A stretch of DNA of 64,000 bases from Mesorhizobium sp. WSM3860. GTDB lineage: Bacteria > Pseudomonadota > Alphaproteobacteria > Rhizobiales > Rhizobiaceae. The stretch spans positions 186,001-250,000 of the forward strand of contig NZ_NSGF01000007.1 of the NCBI RefSeq assembly GCF_002294995.1, given 5' to 3'. A model generated the notes under the pieces. The model ran no database searches. It was not told the origin of the DNA and saw only the letters and a program-made list of their open reading frames with translations. Both the position numbers and the translations under genes were made by a program. Below are positions 46,207-56,160 of this stretch, one piece after another. Position 1 is the first letter of the stretch. Each line of letters opens with the position of its first letter.

Positions 46207-47676
46207 ATGACCAACTCGACAACCGCCGCCGGGCAAGCTTGGCACACACCTCGTTCCATGGCCCGCGCCGGCGGACTGCACGGGATTGGCGTATACGTGC
46301 TGCTCGCCGGCGCCTTTCTGCCGATCGCCGACTTTTTCATCGTCAACGTGGCACTGCCGACCATCGCCACCTCGCTGCAGGCGACGCCGGCCGCACTTGA
46401 GCTGGTGGTCTCCGTCTATGGTGTAGCTTACGCCGCCATGCTCGTTCTCGGCGGCAGGCTGGGCGATCGTTTTGGACGGCATAGCCTGTTTTTGGTCGGG
46501 CTCTTCGGGTTTATCCTCGCGTCTCTCGCCTGTGGTCTGGCACCCACCATCGATCTCCTTGTCGCCGCCCGCCTGGTCCAGGGCGCAATGGCGGCGATGC
46601 TCGTTCCGCAGGTGCTTGCCACGTTCCAAGCCACCCTGGAAGGCGAACGCAAGACCCGGGCCATCGCGCTTTATGGCGCGACGTCGGGCATCGCCGCGGT
46701 TGTCGGCCAACTCGCCGGCGGACTGCTGGTCAGCGCTAATCTGTTCGGCACGTCCTGGCGGCCGATCTTCCTGATCAACATCCCGCTCGGCATCGTCGTG
46801 TTCTTCGCCTCGCGGGCGGTCGTGCCAGCCAACCGCTCGCCGCACCCCGCCGGCATCGACGTCGCCGGCACTGTACTTTTCGCCGCCACGCTGACGGCTC
46901 TGCTGGTGCCGCTGACCGAAGGCCACTCGCTCGGCTGGCCGGCATGGACGTGGACAATGCTGGCTGCAGCCGTCTTGCTTGCCGTCGCGACGGCGATCGT
47001 CGAAAGGGCTGCCGAGGCGCGCGGCGAGGTGCCGTTGCTGCCGCCGTCGCTGCTCAAGCTGCCCTCGATGTCGCGCGGCCTGGCCATGATCACGCTGTTC
47101 AGCGTCGGCTTCGGCGCCTTCATGTTCGTTTTCGCGCTCACCGTCCAGAACGGACTCGGCGCCAACCCACTCGAAAGCGGCCTCGCCATCCTGCCGATGG
47201 CGGCGATGTTCTTCATCGGTTCAGTGGTCAGCCCGCGCATCATCGGCCGCTTCGGCCGTGGGGCGCTCGCGGCCGGCGGTCTCCTGCAGGCGCTTGGACT
47301 GGTCGCGTTGATCGCAATCACCGTGTCCAGTTGGCCAAGGGTGAGCCTCATCGAATTTGCTGTGCCGCTGGTCGTGATCGGGGCCGGACAATCGATGTTG
47401 TTTTCGGGCTTGTTCCGAGCCGTGCTTGCCGATGTCCCCAAGCATCTGGCGGGCGTCGGCAGCGGCGTTCTCATCACCCTACAGCAGTCGGGTCTGGCGC
47501 TCGGGGTCGCAACCCTGGGAACGCTCTACTTGGCACTGGAGCCGGCAAGCATTTCGCACGCCTTCGGCACGGTCATCGCATGTCAGTTCGCAATTGTCGT
47601 CATGCTGGTTCTGTGCACCGGGCTGCTGCCGCGGTTCAACAAAGATCAGGTCAACGCCCAGCCGGTGGAAATGTAA
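46207..47676 (+). CDS. MFS drug-efflux transporter (DHA2, EmrB/QacA type)
   Basis: A 489-residue inner-membrane exporter with 14 predicted spans. Motif A is GGRLGDRFGRHSLFLVG, and the N-terminus has FLPIADFFIVNVALPTIATS, typical of DHA2 proteins. GGAGG lies 6 bases before ATG 46207. It is paired with a MarR regulator, so it probably exports a toxic compound that the regulator senses. No membrane-fusion partner (EmrA) is nearby, so it likely works as a stand-alone pump. Confidence 0.9.
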   Translation: MTNSTTAAGQAWHTPRSMARAGGLHGIGVYVLLAGAFLPIADFFIVNVALPTIATSLQATPAALELVVSVYGVAYAAMLVLGGRLGDRFGRHSLFLVGLFGFILASLACGLAPTIDLLVAARLVQGAMAAMLVPQVLATFQATLEGERKTRAIALYGATSGIAAVVGQLAGGLLVSANLFGTSWRPIFLINIPLGIVVFFASRAVVPANRSPHPAGIDVAGTVLFAATLTALLVPLTEGHSLGWPAWTWTMLAAAVLLAVATAIVERAAEARGEVPLLPPSLLKLPSMSRGLAMITLFSVGFGAFMFVFALTVQNGLGANPLESGLAILPMAAMFFIGSVVSPRIIGRFGRGALAAGGLLQALGLVALIAITVSSWPRVSLIEFAVPLVVIGAGQSMLFSGLFRAVLADVPKHLAGVGSGVLITLQQSGLALGVATLGTLYLALEPASISHAFGTVIACQFAIVVMLVLCTGLLPRFNKDQVNAQPVEM

Positions 47677-47949
47677 TTTCTCCCAATGCCGGAACAGCTT
47701 GGGAATCACGGATCTGAGCCGGCGAACTGAAGGAACAGGCGATAACGAGCTTTAGGTGGGTGATGATCATCCGCGCAGTCGTTATTCAACCGGGTGATGA
47801 TGCTGACGTCGAACTCTGAATTGGACGGCGTAACCCATCTCGGTAACGCTATGCACGCAAACCGGCCTCGGCGCAAATGTTTCTCTGCGACGAGAACGAG
47901 CGGACGGACGCGGGCCGAGGCCTCGACGAAAAGCACATGGAGCTCTGGG

Positions 47950-48981
47950 ATGGACGCCCCCCGCAAGATTCTCGATCACTTGTTCGACGGCACCGGAGGT
48001 GCCGAGCCCCGGCTGACCAGCGGCGACACCGTCAATCCCAGCCGCCGCGCATTTTTGGCCGCCGGCTGCTTTTGTCTGGCCTGCGGCCTGGCGACGCCGT
48101 TGTTCGCGGGCGCACCCATGGCCAAAAGCCAGGCGCCTGGGTTCCATCGTTTGACGCTCGGCGATTTTGAGGTAACGGCGCTGTCCGATGGCAGCAATAT
48201 GCTCCCCGCGACGAAGTTGCTGCAGGGCGACCCGGCGCGGATCGAGGAAGCACTCAAACGCAACTACCTCGCCGATGTCGTCGAGACGTCGCACAATTCC
48301 TTTCTCGTCAATACCGGAGCCAGGCTGGTGCTGATCGATGCTGGTGCCGGCTCCCTGTTAGGGCCAGGCACCGGCCACCTGCTAAGCAATCTCAGCGCAT
48401 CAGGCTATCGGCCGGAGCAGATCGACGAGATCTATCTCACGCATCTGCACACCGACCACGTCGGCGGTCTCATGGTCGACGGCCAGAGAGCCTTTCCCAA
48501 CGCGATCGTGCGCGTCGAAAAGCGCGACACCGACTACTGGCTGAGCGAGGCAAACATGCACGCGGCTCCCGTTGAAGCGAAGCGGTTTTTTCAGGCCGCC
48601 ATGGCATCGATCGGGCCATATCTGCAAGCCGGCAAGCTCGCCGTTTTCGATGGCAACACCGATCTCGTGCCTGGCGTGCGCGCACAAACCGCCTATGGCC
48701 ACACACCCGGACATACAATGTATGTGGTCGAGAGCAAGGGCGAGAAGATCGTCCTGTGGGGCGACGTCGTGCATGTCGCCGCGGTACAATTCAAGGACCC
48801 TTCCGTCACGATCCAGTATGACGCCGACGCATCAGAAGCCGAGCGCGTGCACGAGCGCGCCTTCGCCGACGCGGCCGACAGCGGCTATATCGTAGGCGGC
48901 GCCCACATATCGTTTCCTGGGCTCGGCCGTGTCCGGCGCGACGCCGTGAACCTCTACTCATATGTGCCCCTGAACGGTTAG
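47950..48981 (+). CDS. Tat-exported MBL-fold metallo-hydrolase
   Basis: A 343-residue metallo-beta-lactamase-fold hydrolase. A twin-arginine signal, PSRRAFLAAGCFCLACGLA, lies at residues 29-48 after an unusually long N-terminal region. The metal motif LTHLHTDHVGG is intact, and GHTPGHTMYVV, VLWGDVVHVAAV and GGAHISFPGLG supply the other ligands. ATG 47950 is supported by GGAG 7 bases upstream. Quorum-quenching lactonases and AttM-like hydrolases share this layout, but the substrate is unknown. Confidence 0.87.
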   Translation: MDAPRKILDHLFDGTGGAEPRLTSGDTVNPSRRAFLAAGCFCLACGLATPLFAGAPMAKSQAPGFHRLTLGDFEVTALSDGSNMLPATKLLQGDPARIEEALKRNYLADVVETSHNSFLVNTGARLVLIDAGAGSLLGPGTGHLLSNLSASGYRPEQIDEIYLTHLHTDHVGGLMVDGQRAFPNAIVRVEKRDTDYWLSEANMHAAPVEAKRFFQAAMASIGPYLQAGKLAVFDGNTDLVPGVRAQTAYGHTPGHTMYVVESKGEKIVLWGDVVHVAAVQFKDPSVTIQYDADASEAERVHERAFADAADSGYIVGGAHISFPGLGRVRRDAVNLYSYVPLNG

Positions 48982-49051
48982 AACGGGTGCCGGGGGCGAA
49001 GCCGGATCCATCTGCGCCAGCGACATCCTGGATGTCGCTTCCGCCATAAGA

Positions 49052-50008
49052 TCATGTCGTTCCCACGAGCGGCGCTTCTCCAACCAACTGGCCATCGAGG
49101 GACGAACCGCAGGCGTGCGTCACCAGCGCCCGAAACCATTGGTGGGCGGGGTGCTGCTGCAATCGTTCGTGCCAGATCAGCTTGTAGAGCAGCTTCTCCG
49201 TTTCGAACGGCAGCTCGCACACCACCAAGTCACGTCCATCCGCAATGGTTCGCCACGGTCCATTGAAGAAGCCGAGCGGCACGCAGGTGATGAGGTCGCT
49301 ACGCGAGACAATCTTCAGTGCGTCGGCAAAGTGATTGACCACGACGGTGATCATCCTTGCCCGTCCCGTCAGACTGAGCCAGCCATCCACCAAGCCGCGT
49401 TCCAGACCGGACGGGGTCGCCAAGACGTGCGCCGCGGCGGTGAATCGATCGAGCGTCAGGCAATCGGCCAGTTCATGCCCGCCGCGCATGACGCAGACAT
49501 AGCGATCCGTCCGCAGGCTCTGCACATGCATTTCTCTTGGCAGCGAGGCAAACATGCCCACGGCGCAGTCGAGGGTGCCGCGATCGATTCCTTCCAGCGA
49601 GCCTTCATGGGTATGCACCGCAAAGGAAACGCGGGCGCGCGGCGACGCGGCCTGCAATTTCAGCGTAATTTCGCTGACGCCTTCCATCGCGAGACTGTCG
49701 GTGACGGCAATGCGAAAACTGGTCGCATCCGACGCGGGATCGAAGTCGTCGGGCGTGAAAGAAGCGCGAATTGCCGTGAGCGAGCGATGAAGGTCGGGCC
49801 ACATCGCGACCATACGAGCGGTGGGCTGGACCCCCGTTGCGGTCTTGAGGAAGAGTTGATCTTTAGTGAGGCGGCGGGCTCGACGCAACGCATTGCTGAC
49901 CGCCGGCTGGCTCATCGCCAGGCTCGAGGCCGCACGTGTCACGTTCCTCTCCAGCATGATGGCCTCAAGGACGGCAATCAGGTTCAGATCAAGACGCACG
50001 TTATTCAT
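49052..50008 (-). CDS. LysR-family transcriptional regulator (NodD/SyrM-like group)
   Basis: A 318-residue regulator beginning MNNVRLDLNLIAVLEAIML, with the helix-turn-helix ERNVTRAASSLAMSQPAVSN and ALRRARRLTKDQLFL. The Leu-Asn-Leu start and LFLKTATGVQPTARM segment resemble the NodD/LinR branch of LysR. ATG 50008 is chosen since the longer upstream frame has no LysR character. It is divergent from the RraA-containing operon (86-base gap) and is the likely regulator. Confidence 0.88.
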   Translation of the reverse strand: MNNVRLDLNLIAVLEAIMLERNVTRAASSLAMSQPAVSNALRRARRLTKDQLFLKTATGVQPTARMVAMWPDLHRSLTAIRASFTPDDFDPASDATSFRIAVTDSLAMEGVSEITLKLQAASPRARVSFAVHTHEGSLEGIDRGTLDCAVGMFASLPREMHVQSLRTDRYVCVMRGGHELADCLTLDRFTAAAHVLATPSGLERGLVDGWLSLTGRARMITVVVNHFADALKIVSRSDLITCVPLGFFNGPWRTIADGRDLVVCELPFETEKLLYKLIWHERLQQHPAHQWFRALVTHACGSSLDGQLVGEAPLVGTT

Positions 50009-50093
50009 CCAGTAAATGATACAGTGGTCGATTCTAAATTGGACGCATTGATGGCGGCAAGCGATCCTGATGCCGCTGACCGGAGGACAAGGC

Positions 50094-50840
50094 ATGAATG
50101 ATATGGCTCTCGCGGATGTGCTGCCGAAGCTCACCGGCAAGATCAGTCCCGACCGCATTCGACTGATGCGGGTACCGCGCCCGCCGAAGGAACTGATCGA
50201 CGGGTTCAAGCGGATCGGCGACGCCACCAGCGTCATCTCGGACATCATGGACGAGCTCGGTATCACCGGCTCGGTTGGCGCATCGGTTCTGAAGCCGACC
50301 CTGCCTTCGGTGTCGATCGTCGGTCCGGCGCTTACGGTGCGCAACATCCTGCAACGCGAGCATGTCTACGAGACGGCGAAAAACCACGTCAACCGGATGG
50401 CGGAGTTCGAGGCCCACAACCTGGCGCTGCCGGGCGATGTTGTGGTGATCGAGGGCGTTGCCGGCGTTTCCAACATGGGCGGAATTTCGGCCCAGACCGG
50501 AAAACGGCAGGGCGAGGCCGGAGCAATCGTGGCCGGAGGCGTTCGCGACCTCGGGCATTCGCGGCGGGTCGGATATCCGCTTTGGGCCACTGAAATAACG
50601 CCTGTCACCGGCAAATGGCGCATCGAGACCGTGGAGATCAACGGCGAAATCCAGGTCGCCGGCGTGCGCGTTGCTCCGGGCGATATCGTCGTTGCGGACG
50701 AAACCGGCGTCTGCTTCATCCCGATTGCCCGGGCCACCGAAGTTCTGGCAAAGGCGCTGAAAAAGTCGGCGCTTGAAGAGGTCAAGTGCGAAGCAATCGA
50801 AGCCGGTATTTCCGTTGCGGATCTGCCGGGCAATGCATGA
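50094..50840 (+). CDS. RraA-family aldolase/decarboxylase
   Basis: A 248-residue protein of the RraA/4-hydroxy-4-methyl-2-oxoglutarate aldolase fold. Members cleave 4-hydroxy-2-oxo acids or decarboxylate oxaloacetate with a divalent metal. Visible features are LPGDVVVIEGVAGVSNMGGI, the catalytic Arg-Asp in AGGVRDLGHSRRVGYPLWA and APGDIVVADETGVCFIP. GGAGG precedes ATG 50094. It is first of a plus-strand operon and overlaps the next gene by 8 bases. Dimethylmenaquinone-methyltransferase-like naming of this family should be ignored. Confidence 0.88.
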   Translation: MNDMALADVLPKLTGKISPDRIRLMRVPRPPKELIDGFKRIGDATSVISDIMDELGITGSVGASVLKPTLPSVSIVGPALTVRNILQREHVYETAKNHVNRMAEFEAHNLALPGDVVVIEGVAGVSNMGGISAQTGKRQGEAGAIVAGGVRDLGHSRRVGYPLWATEITPVTGKWRIETVEINGEIQVAGVRVAPGDIVVADETGVCFIPIARATEVLAKALKKSALEEVKCEAIEAGISVADLPGNA

Positions 50841-51849
50841 AGCGATAGGTCACCCCGTGAGAAAGCTTCGCGTCGCCATCATCAACGACTACCAGGACGT
50901 GGTCCGCACGCTGGACTGCTTCTCCAGGCTGGACGGCCACGACGTCACGATCTGGACCGATATCGTCGAGGATGTCGACATCCTGGCAGACCGCCTGGCG
51001 GAGGCGGACGTCCTGGTGCTGATGCGCGAGCGCACCAGGATCGATGAAGCTTTGTTGAGCCGCCTTCCCGAGCTGAAGCTCATCAGCCAGAACGGCCACA
51101 TCCCGCACATCGATCTGGCGGCCTGCGACAAGCATGGCGTCGTCGTTTCGTCCGCTCTGACTTCGCGTCCGTCTTATTCGACCGTGGAATTCACCTGGGG
51201 GTTGATTCTTGCGGCGATGCGCAACATTCCTTTCGAGAGCGCGTCGCTGCGGCAAGGCCGTTGGCAGACCACCATAGGCCTCGGACTGCGCGGCCGCGTC
51301 CTCGGCATTTATGGTTTCGGCCGTTTGGGCTCGATGGTCGCGCGGATCGGCAAGGCCTTCGGCATGGAAGTGCTGGTCTGGGGGCGCCAGGGCTCGTTGG
51401 ATCGCGCTAAAGCCGAGGGTTTCAACGTGGCGCAGGACAAGCCGTCACTGTTCAGGCTGTCGGATGTTCTCAGCTTGCATTTGCGGCTGAATGCCGAGAC
51501 CACCGGCGTAATTGGTCCTGACGACCTGGCCATGATGAAGCCGACCGCTTTGCTTGTGAACACCAGCCGTGCCGAGTTGATCCAGCCCGGGGCTTTGGTG
51601 GCGGCGCTGAAGAGTGGCCGGCCCGGAAAGGCGGCTGTCGACGTGTTCGAACGCGAGCCGCTCACCAATCCGGACGACGCCCTGCTCAGGCTTCCGAACG
51701 CCCTGTGCACGCCGCATCTCGGCTATGTCGAGCGCGACAACTACGAGTTCGCGTACGGCAATGCGTTCGACCAGATCGTAGCCTTCGCGGGGGGAACCCC
51801 GATCAATGTCCACACTGCGGGCGGCCCAGAAACAGGATCACTGAAATGA
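50833..51849 (+). CDS. D-2-hydroxyacid dehydrogenase
   Basis: A 338-residue NAD(P)-dependent dehydrogenase that interconverts 2-hydroxy and 2-oxo acids. The cofactor motif is [18 protein letters not shown]. The catalytic Arg is in [15 protein letters not shown], the Glu in [12 protein letters not shown] and the His in [16 protein letters not shown] 50833 overlaps the RraA stop; GTG 50857 is an alternative start. It shares the operon with an RraA aldolase, so it may supply or consume a 2-oxo acid. Confidence 0.9.
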   Translation: MHEAIGHPVRKLRVAIINDYQDVVRTLDCFSRLDGHDVTIWTDIVEDVDILADRLAEADVLVLMRERTRIDEALLSRLPELKLISQNGHIPHIDLAACDKHGVVVSSALTSRPSYSTVEFTWGLILAAMRNIPFESASLRQGRWQTTIGLGLRGRVLGIYGFGRLGSMVARIGKAFGMEVLVWGRQGSLDRAKAEGFNVAQDKPSLFRLSDVLSLHLRLNAETTGVIGPDDLAMMKPTALLVNTSRAELIQPGALVAALKSGRPGKAAVDVFEREPLTNPDDALLRLPNALCTPHLGYVERDNYEFAYGNAFDQIVAFAGGTPINVHTAGGPETGSLK

Positions 51850-52634
51850 ACCTCGAGCTCGACGGGAAGATTGTCCTGATAACCGGGGGCAGCAAGGGAA
51901 TAGGGCTGGCCTGCGCACGCGCCTTTGCCAGGGAAGGGGCCCGCGTGGTGATTGTGTCACGCAGCCCGGAGAACCTTGAGAACGCCAAGAAAAAGCTGGC
52001 TGCGGAGGGTCTGTCGGCAACGAGTTTCGCCGCCGATCTGTCGGACGGACTTGCGGCAAAGGACATGGTCGCCGCGCTCGAGGAGCAGGTGGGGCCGATC
52101 GCGTCGCTGGTCAATTCGGCCGGCGGCGCCAGGAGAGTTGCCCCCGACGAACTGACGCCGGAGAAATGGCGTGTCGCGATGGACGCGAAGTTCTTCACCT
52201 ACATGAACGTCACCGACTACGTCCTGCCGCTGATGGTGGCGCGGGGCGCCGGCACGATTGTCAACATAGTCGGCACCGGGGGCAAGATCGCGTCACCCAT
52301 GCATTTGCCGGGAGGCGCCGCCAACGCGGCGCTGATGCTCGCCTCGGCGGGGCTGGCAGCGGCGTGGGGGCATGCAGGCGTAAGGGTGAACGTGATCAAC
52401 CCGGCCGCCACCATGACCGAGCGCCTGCAATTGTCGCTTGAAGTCGAATCCAGGGTGACTGGCAAGACGCCGGAAGAACTGCTGCGGCTGAACGAGCAGC
52501 GGATTCCGCTGCGGCGCTACGCCAATCCTGAAGAGGTGGCCGATGCCGCGCTTTTCCTCGCCAGCGCAAGATCCTCCTACGTGACGGGCGCTTCGCTGAC
52601 CATGGACGGAGGACTTACGCCACTGGTTGTCTAG
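51846..52634 (+). CDS. SDR family protein lacking the catalytic Tyr and Lys
   Basis: A 262-residue Rossmann-fold short-chain dehydrogenase relative. The cofactor motif [15 protein letters not shown] is normal and the C-terminal DGGLTPL is typical. At the YxxxK position the sequence reads [13 protein letters not shown], with Gly156 in place of Tyr and Asn160 in place of Lys. A divergent SDR subgroup with a GGxANAAL segment exists, so the change may be family-wide rather than a recent loss. The ATG at 51846 overlaps the previous stop. Function may be binding, or catalysis by other residues. Confidence 0.85.
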   Translation: MNLELDGKIVLITGGSKGIGLACARAFAREGARVVIVSRSPENLENAKKKLAAEGLSATSFAADLSDGLAAKDMVAALEEQVGPIASLVNSAGGARRVAPDELTPEKWRVAMDAKFFTYMNVTDYVLPLMVARGAGTIVNIVGTGGKIASPMHLPGGAANAALMLASAGLAAAWGHAGVRVNVINPAATMTERLQLSLEVESRVTGKTPEELLRLNEQRIPLRRYANPEEVADAALFLASARSSYVTGASLTMDGGLTPLVV

Positions 52635-52671
52635 CCGGCGTCGCATCGCATCGAGAAAACGGGAGGAAAAG

Positions 52672-53979
52672 ATGTTCACTTGGTACAGGGAGTTGACGAC
52701 GCGTGAGCGGAACACCTTCTGGGGCTGTTTCGCCGGCTGGGCAGTCGACGCGATGGATGCGCAGCTCTTCAGCTTCGTGCTGCCGATCCTGATCGCGGCC
52801 TGGGGAATGACGACGGCGCAGGCCGGCTATCTGGCAACCGCGACGCTGCTCTCCGCGGCGATCGGAGGGTGGCTCTGCGGTTATCTGGCCGACCGTTTCG
52901 GCCGTGCCCGCATCATGCAGTTCACGATCCTTTGGTTCTGCGCCTTCACTTTCCTTGCCGGGTTTGCCCAGGACTTCCAGCAGCTGATGGTCTTGCGCAT
53001 CATGCAGGGGCTGGGCTTCGGCGGCGAGTGGGCGGCCGGTGCGGTCCTCATGGGCGAGATCATCCGCGCCGAACATCGCGGTAAGGCCGTTGGCACCGTC
53101 CAGAGCGGATTCGGCATCGGCTGGAGCGCGGCCGCCATATTGGCGGGCATCATCCTCGCCCACATCCCGGAGGAATACGGATGGCGAGCGCTGCTGATGA
53201 TTGGCGTGCTGCCCGGCTTTCTGGTGCTGTACCTGCGTCGAACGATCGGGGAGCCGGAAGTCTATCAACGGACTCGCGCCGCGATAAAGGCGACTGGCCG
53301 CGCCCCTAGTCTCGGAGCGATCTTCCAACCTGGTGTGCTGCATGTGACAATTCTGGCATCCTTGCTGGCGTTCGGCGTCGTTGGTGTCGGCGGAGCAATC
53401 GTCAACTGGCTGCCGACGTTTGTGAAAACGGTCCGTCACATCTCGCCAAGTGCAGCCGGTTACTACGTATTTCTGGTCACAGGCGGCTCGTTCTTTGGTT
53501 TCCTAGCAAGCGCATACCTGTCTGACGTGCTCGGTCGGCGCCGTACATTCCAGTTGTTTCTGGTTTGCTCGTGGCTGGTGACCATTGCCTATATGTTTCT
53601 GCCACTCTCAGGCTGGAAACTGGTCCTTATGGGGATACCGTTCGGTTTCTTCACGATCGGCAACTACGCCGCACTCGGCCCCTTTTTCACGGAGTTGTTT
53701 CCGACGGCGGTGCGCGGCAGCGGCCAGAGTTTTGCCTACAACTTCGGCAAGGCCACGGGCGCCGTCGCTGTCTCCTGTATTGGCATTCTGGCTCAGTGGA
53801 TCACCTTGGCCGAGGCTATCGGGTTGATCGCGCTACTCGGCTATAGCATCGCGATCGTGGCGACGCTGCTGCTCCCGGAAACCAAAGGCATCGAGCTTAC
53901 GTCAAGCCTTGGGCACGCCGACAAGGAGGAAGATCCATCGATCGCGGTAGCGCAACGAACCGCTCCTCGCGGAGCGTGA
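52672..53979 (+). CDS. MFS transporter (aromatic/carboxylic acid uptake type)
   Basis: A 435-residue transporter with 12 predicted spans. It begins MFTWYRELTTRERNTFWGCF, with GWLCGYLADRFGRARIM as motif A and the Asp in GWAVDAMDAQLFSFVLP, resembling the AAHS/sialate-type symporters. GGGAGG lies before ATG 52672. It follows the RraA, dehydrogenase and SDR genes, so it probably imports their acidic substrate. Confidence 0.88.
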   Translation: MFTWYRELTTRERNTFWGCFAGWAVDAMDAQLFSFVLPILIAAWGMTTAQAGYLATATLLSAAIGGWLCGYLADRFGRARIMQFTILWFCAFTFLAGFAQDFQQLMVLRIMQGLGFGGEWAAGAVLMGEIIRAEHRGKAVGTVQSGFGIGWSAAAILAGIILAHIPEEYGWRALLMIGVLPGFLVLYLRRTIGEPEVYQRTRAAIKATGRAPSLGAIFQPGVLHVTILASLLAFGVVGVGGAIVNWLPTFVKTVRHISPSAAGYYVFLVTGGSFFGFLASAYLSDVLGRRRTFQLFLVCSWLVTIAYMFLPLSGWKLVLMGIPFGFFTIGNYAALGPFFTELFPTAVRGSGQSFAYNFGKATGAVAVSCIGILAQWITLAEAIGLIALLGYSIAIVATLLLPETKGIELTSSLGHADKEEDPSIAVAQRTAPRGA

Positions 53980-54010
53980 CCGCCTCCCTATCCAGACCAA
54001 GGAGTGACAG

Positions 54011-54517
54011 ATGACGTCAACTTTCCCGTACTTGGTTCTTGCCATGACCCTCATGACACAAGGGGGGATGGCCGAAGCCCAAACCGCAGGCGGGCCAATG
54101 CAGGTCATTGTTGCTACGCCCCAGCAACTCTCTGTCTCGGAGAGCGCATCGAAGACTGTCGGGGTGTCCCAAGTCCAGGGGCAGAGCGCAAAGATGCTCT
54201 ATGGCGATGCCGCGAAACCTGGACTTTACACGGTTTTATTGCGCCTCGAACCACACAAGCGCATCATGCCGCTGTCACATCCCGACTCCCGTTTCGTGAC
54301 TGTCTTGTCAGGAATCTTCTACGTGGGGTTTGGTGACACCTACGATGAGACCAGGCTCAACGCGCTTTCGGCGGGAGGTATCTACACCGAACCCGCCAAC
54401 ACCAACCATTTTGGGGAGACGCGGGACGAGCCAGCCCTCGTTGCGATCACCGGATATGGGCCGAGCGGAACCACCTACGCGAACCCCGCCGACGCGCCAG
54501 GTGCAGTCAAGAAGTAG
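54011..54517 (+). CDS. Exported cupin-domain protein
   Basis: A 168-residue protein with an N-terminal Sec signal peptide (YLVLAMTLMTQGGMAEAQ) and one cupin barrel. The cupin region, about residues 75-150, has HSHPDSRFVTVLSG-like sequence (LSHPDSRFVTVLSGIFYVG) and NHFGETRDEPALVAITG. The first cupin motif has only one clear His, so metal binding is uncertain. It lies 31 bases after the MFS gene and may be in the same operon. Role unknown. Confidence 0.78.
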   Translation: MTSTFPYLVLAMTLMTQGGMAEAQTAGGPMQVIVATPQQLSVSESASKTVGVSQVQGQSAKMLYGDAAKPGLYTVLLRLEPHKRIMPLSHPDSRFVTVLSGIFYVGFGDTYDETRLNALSAGGIYTEPANTNHFGETRDEPALVAITGYGPSGTTYANPADAPGAVKK

Positions 54518-54649
54518 GTCCGTTTCCCGCCAGGAGCTTTCGTCGAGGGAACGCCTGCATGGACGGTGTCCTGCAGCCACTCCAGATATCAAACAAGGCG
54601 GCACTCCAAGCGATGGATAGAGCACACACGTGATATGATAGGAGAACAG

Positions 54650-55093
54650 ATGTCTCGATCGCCAATGGCTAATCCGACAGACGTAGGCACGCAGGCAATC
54701 ACAGCCGCAAGCCGCCGTAGGAGCGTCACCGTCGTAGGCCTCGCTCACAGGCATCCAGTTCCCAATGCCTGCCGGATCGGCAACATGGTGTTCTCGGGGG
54801 CGATTCATGGCGTCAGTCCGACCACGCAGGAATTGCCGGCCGGAATGGCCGCTCAGTCGGCCAATGTGTTCGCCAACATGCGTGCCGTCATCGAAGCCGC
54901 CGGCGGCAGCGCGGAGGACATCATCAAGGTGGATATTTATCTCCGCGACAGCAGCGACAGGGTCGCCGTCAATGAAGAATGGCTGCGGATGTTTCCAGAT
55001 TCCGAGTCGCGTCCGGCCAGGCACGTTAGGCCGCTGACACCGGACAGCGCTTCCCTGGTGCAATGCGAATTCGTCGCAGTCATCAAGATCTAG
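54650..55093 (+). CDS. RidA/YjgF family protein
   Basis: A 147-residue member of the family whose best-known role is hydrolysis of reactive enamine/imine intermediates. Features are GNMVFSGAIHGVSP, NMRAVIEAAGGSAEDI, IKVDIYLRD and the Arg of ESRPARHV that corresponds to the catalytic Arg of RidA. AGGAGAAC stands just before ATG 54650. An in-frame upstream start is possible but has no family sequence. It ends the cluster that begins with RraA. Confidence 0.87.
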   Translation: MSRSPMANPTDVGTQAITAASRRRSVTVVGLAHRHPVPNACRIGNMVFSGAIHGVSPTTQELPAGMAAQSANVFANMRAVIEAAGGSAEDIIKVDIYLRDSSDRVAVNEEWLRMFPDSESRPARHVRPLTPDSASLVQCEFVAVIKI

Positions 55094-55264
55094 ATTTTCA
55101 TCTAGGATTGCGCGACGACGTCTGCCGCAGCGGTCGAGCAGGTCCTCAGCGAGGTGACTGCCGCATCGATCTCCGGTTGCGCGAGAGCGTGGGGCGTGCC
55201 GATATACTGCCGATGTCGCCCGAGCCGGTGAAGCCGTCACCGATGACGCGGATCCGCATGGTTG

Positions 55265-55978
55265 TCAGTCGTGCGTGCGCTGCTGCCAGAAGGTGACGGC
55301 AAGCTGCTCGAGATGCGTGCGCATGGCCTGCTCGGCGCGATCGGGGTCACGCGCCGCGATGCCTTCATAGATTGCCTTGTGCGCCTCGAATGCCGTCTTT
55401 TCCTGCCCCTTTGCCGCAAGGGTCACCGTTCGCTGTTCCTTCAGCCACTCCGAGATCTGGTCGTGCAGGGCGATGAAGACTGGATTGCGCGCCATCTTGG
55501 CCAGTTCGAAGTGGAAGGCGATGTCGGTTGAGGTGAAGCGCTCGCGGTCGCCGATCGCTTTCCGGTTGGCCTCGAGCGCAGCCGCCAGCGCCTCGAGGTC
55601 CGTGGCCGTCGCGTGCCGGGCGGCCTCGCGCGCCAGCCCGACTTCGAAGAACAGGCGCGCGCCCTGGAAATAACGATGTCCCTCCTCGGTCGAAAGCATC
55701 TGGCGCACGGCCGGCGCCATGCCTGTGAAGATGTGCGAGGCGGTCGGCATCAGCACCTTGGCCCGCGCGCCGTTGGTGAGTTCGACCAGCCCGGCCTTCT
55801 GCAGCGAAATCAGCGCCTCGCGGATGGCGGGCCGCCCGACGCCGAAGCGAGTCTGCAGGTCGCGCTCGGGCGGCAGCTGGTCTCCGGGCTTCAGCTTGCC
55901 GGACAGGATCTGCGCCTCGAGATGCGAGGCCACGTGCTCGAAGAGCTTCTTGCGTTCTATAACGAGAGGGTCGACCAT
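55265..55978 (-). CDS. GntR-family regulator, FCD (FadR) subfamily
   Basis: A 237-residue regulator. The N-terminal winged helix has LKPGDQLPPERDLQTRFGVG and RPAIREALISLQKAGLVEL. The C-terminal FCD effector domain (about residues 95-225) is all-helical with the metal-binding Asp and His residues (TSTDIAFHFELAKMA). Direct CATAC repeats (55987-55991 and 55995-55999) lie within 20 bases of its start. It is divergent from the P450/ABC cluster and the likely regulator of it. Confidence 0.9.
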   Translation of the reverse strand: MVDPLVIERKKLFEHVASHLEAQILSGKLKPGDQLPPERDLQTRFGVGRPAIREALISLQKAGLVELTNGARAKVLMPTASHIFTGMAPAVRQMLSTEEGHRYFQGARLFFEVGLAREAARHATATDLEALAAALEANRKAIGDRERFTSTDIAFHFELAKMARNPVFIALHDQISEWLKEQRTVTLAAKGQEKTAFEAHKAIYEGIAARDPDRAEQAMRTHLEQLAVTFWQQRTHD

Positions 55979-56160
55979 AGACCTTTCATACCATCATACT
56001 TGACAACCATGCAACTGCTTGCAAGGATGACCACCACATAACCAGACATGGCCGGATCGGTGAGCGGCTTCGTTCGCCGAAAGCGCGTTTCCACAAGATC
56101 CTGGAAGCGGCGCCCCGGCCTTGCCGAAAACAACCCGTGATGGGTCAGGGAGCGAAAGAC

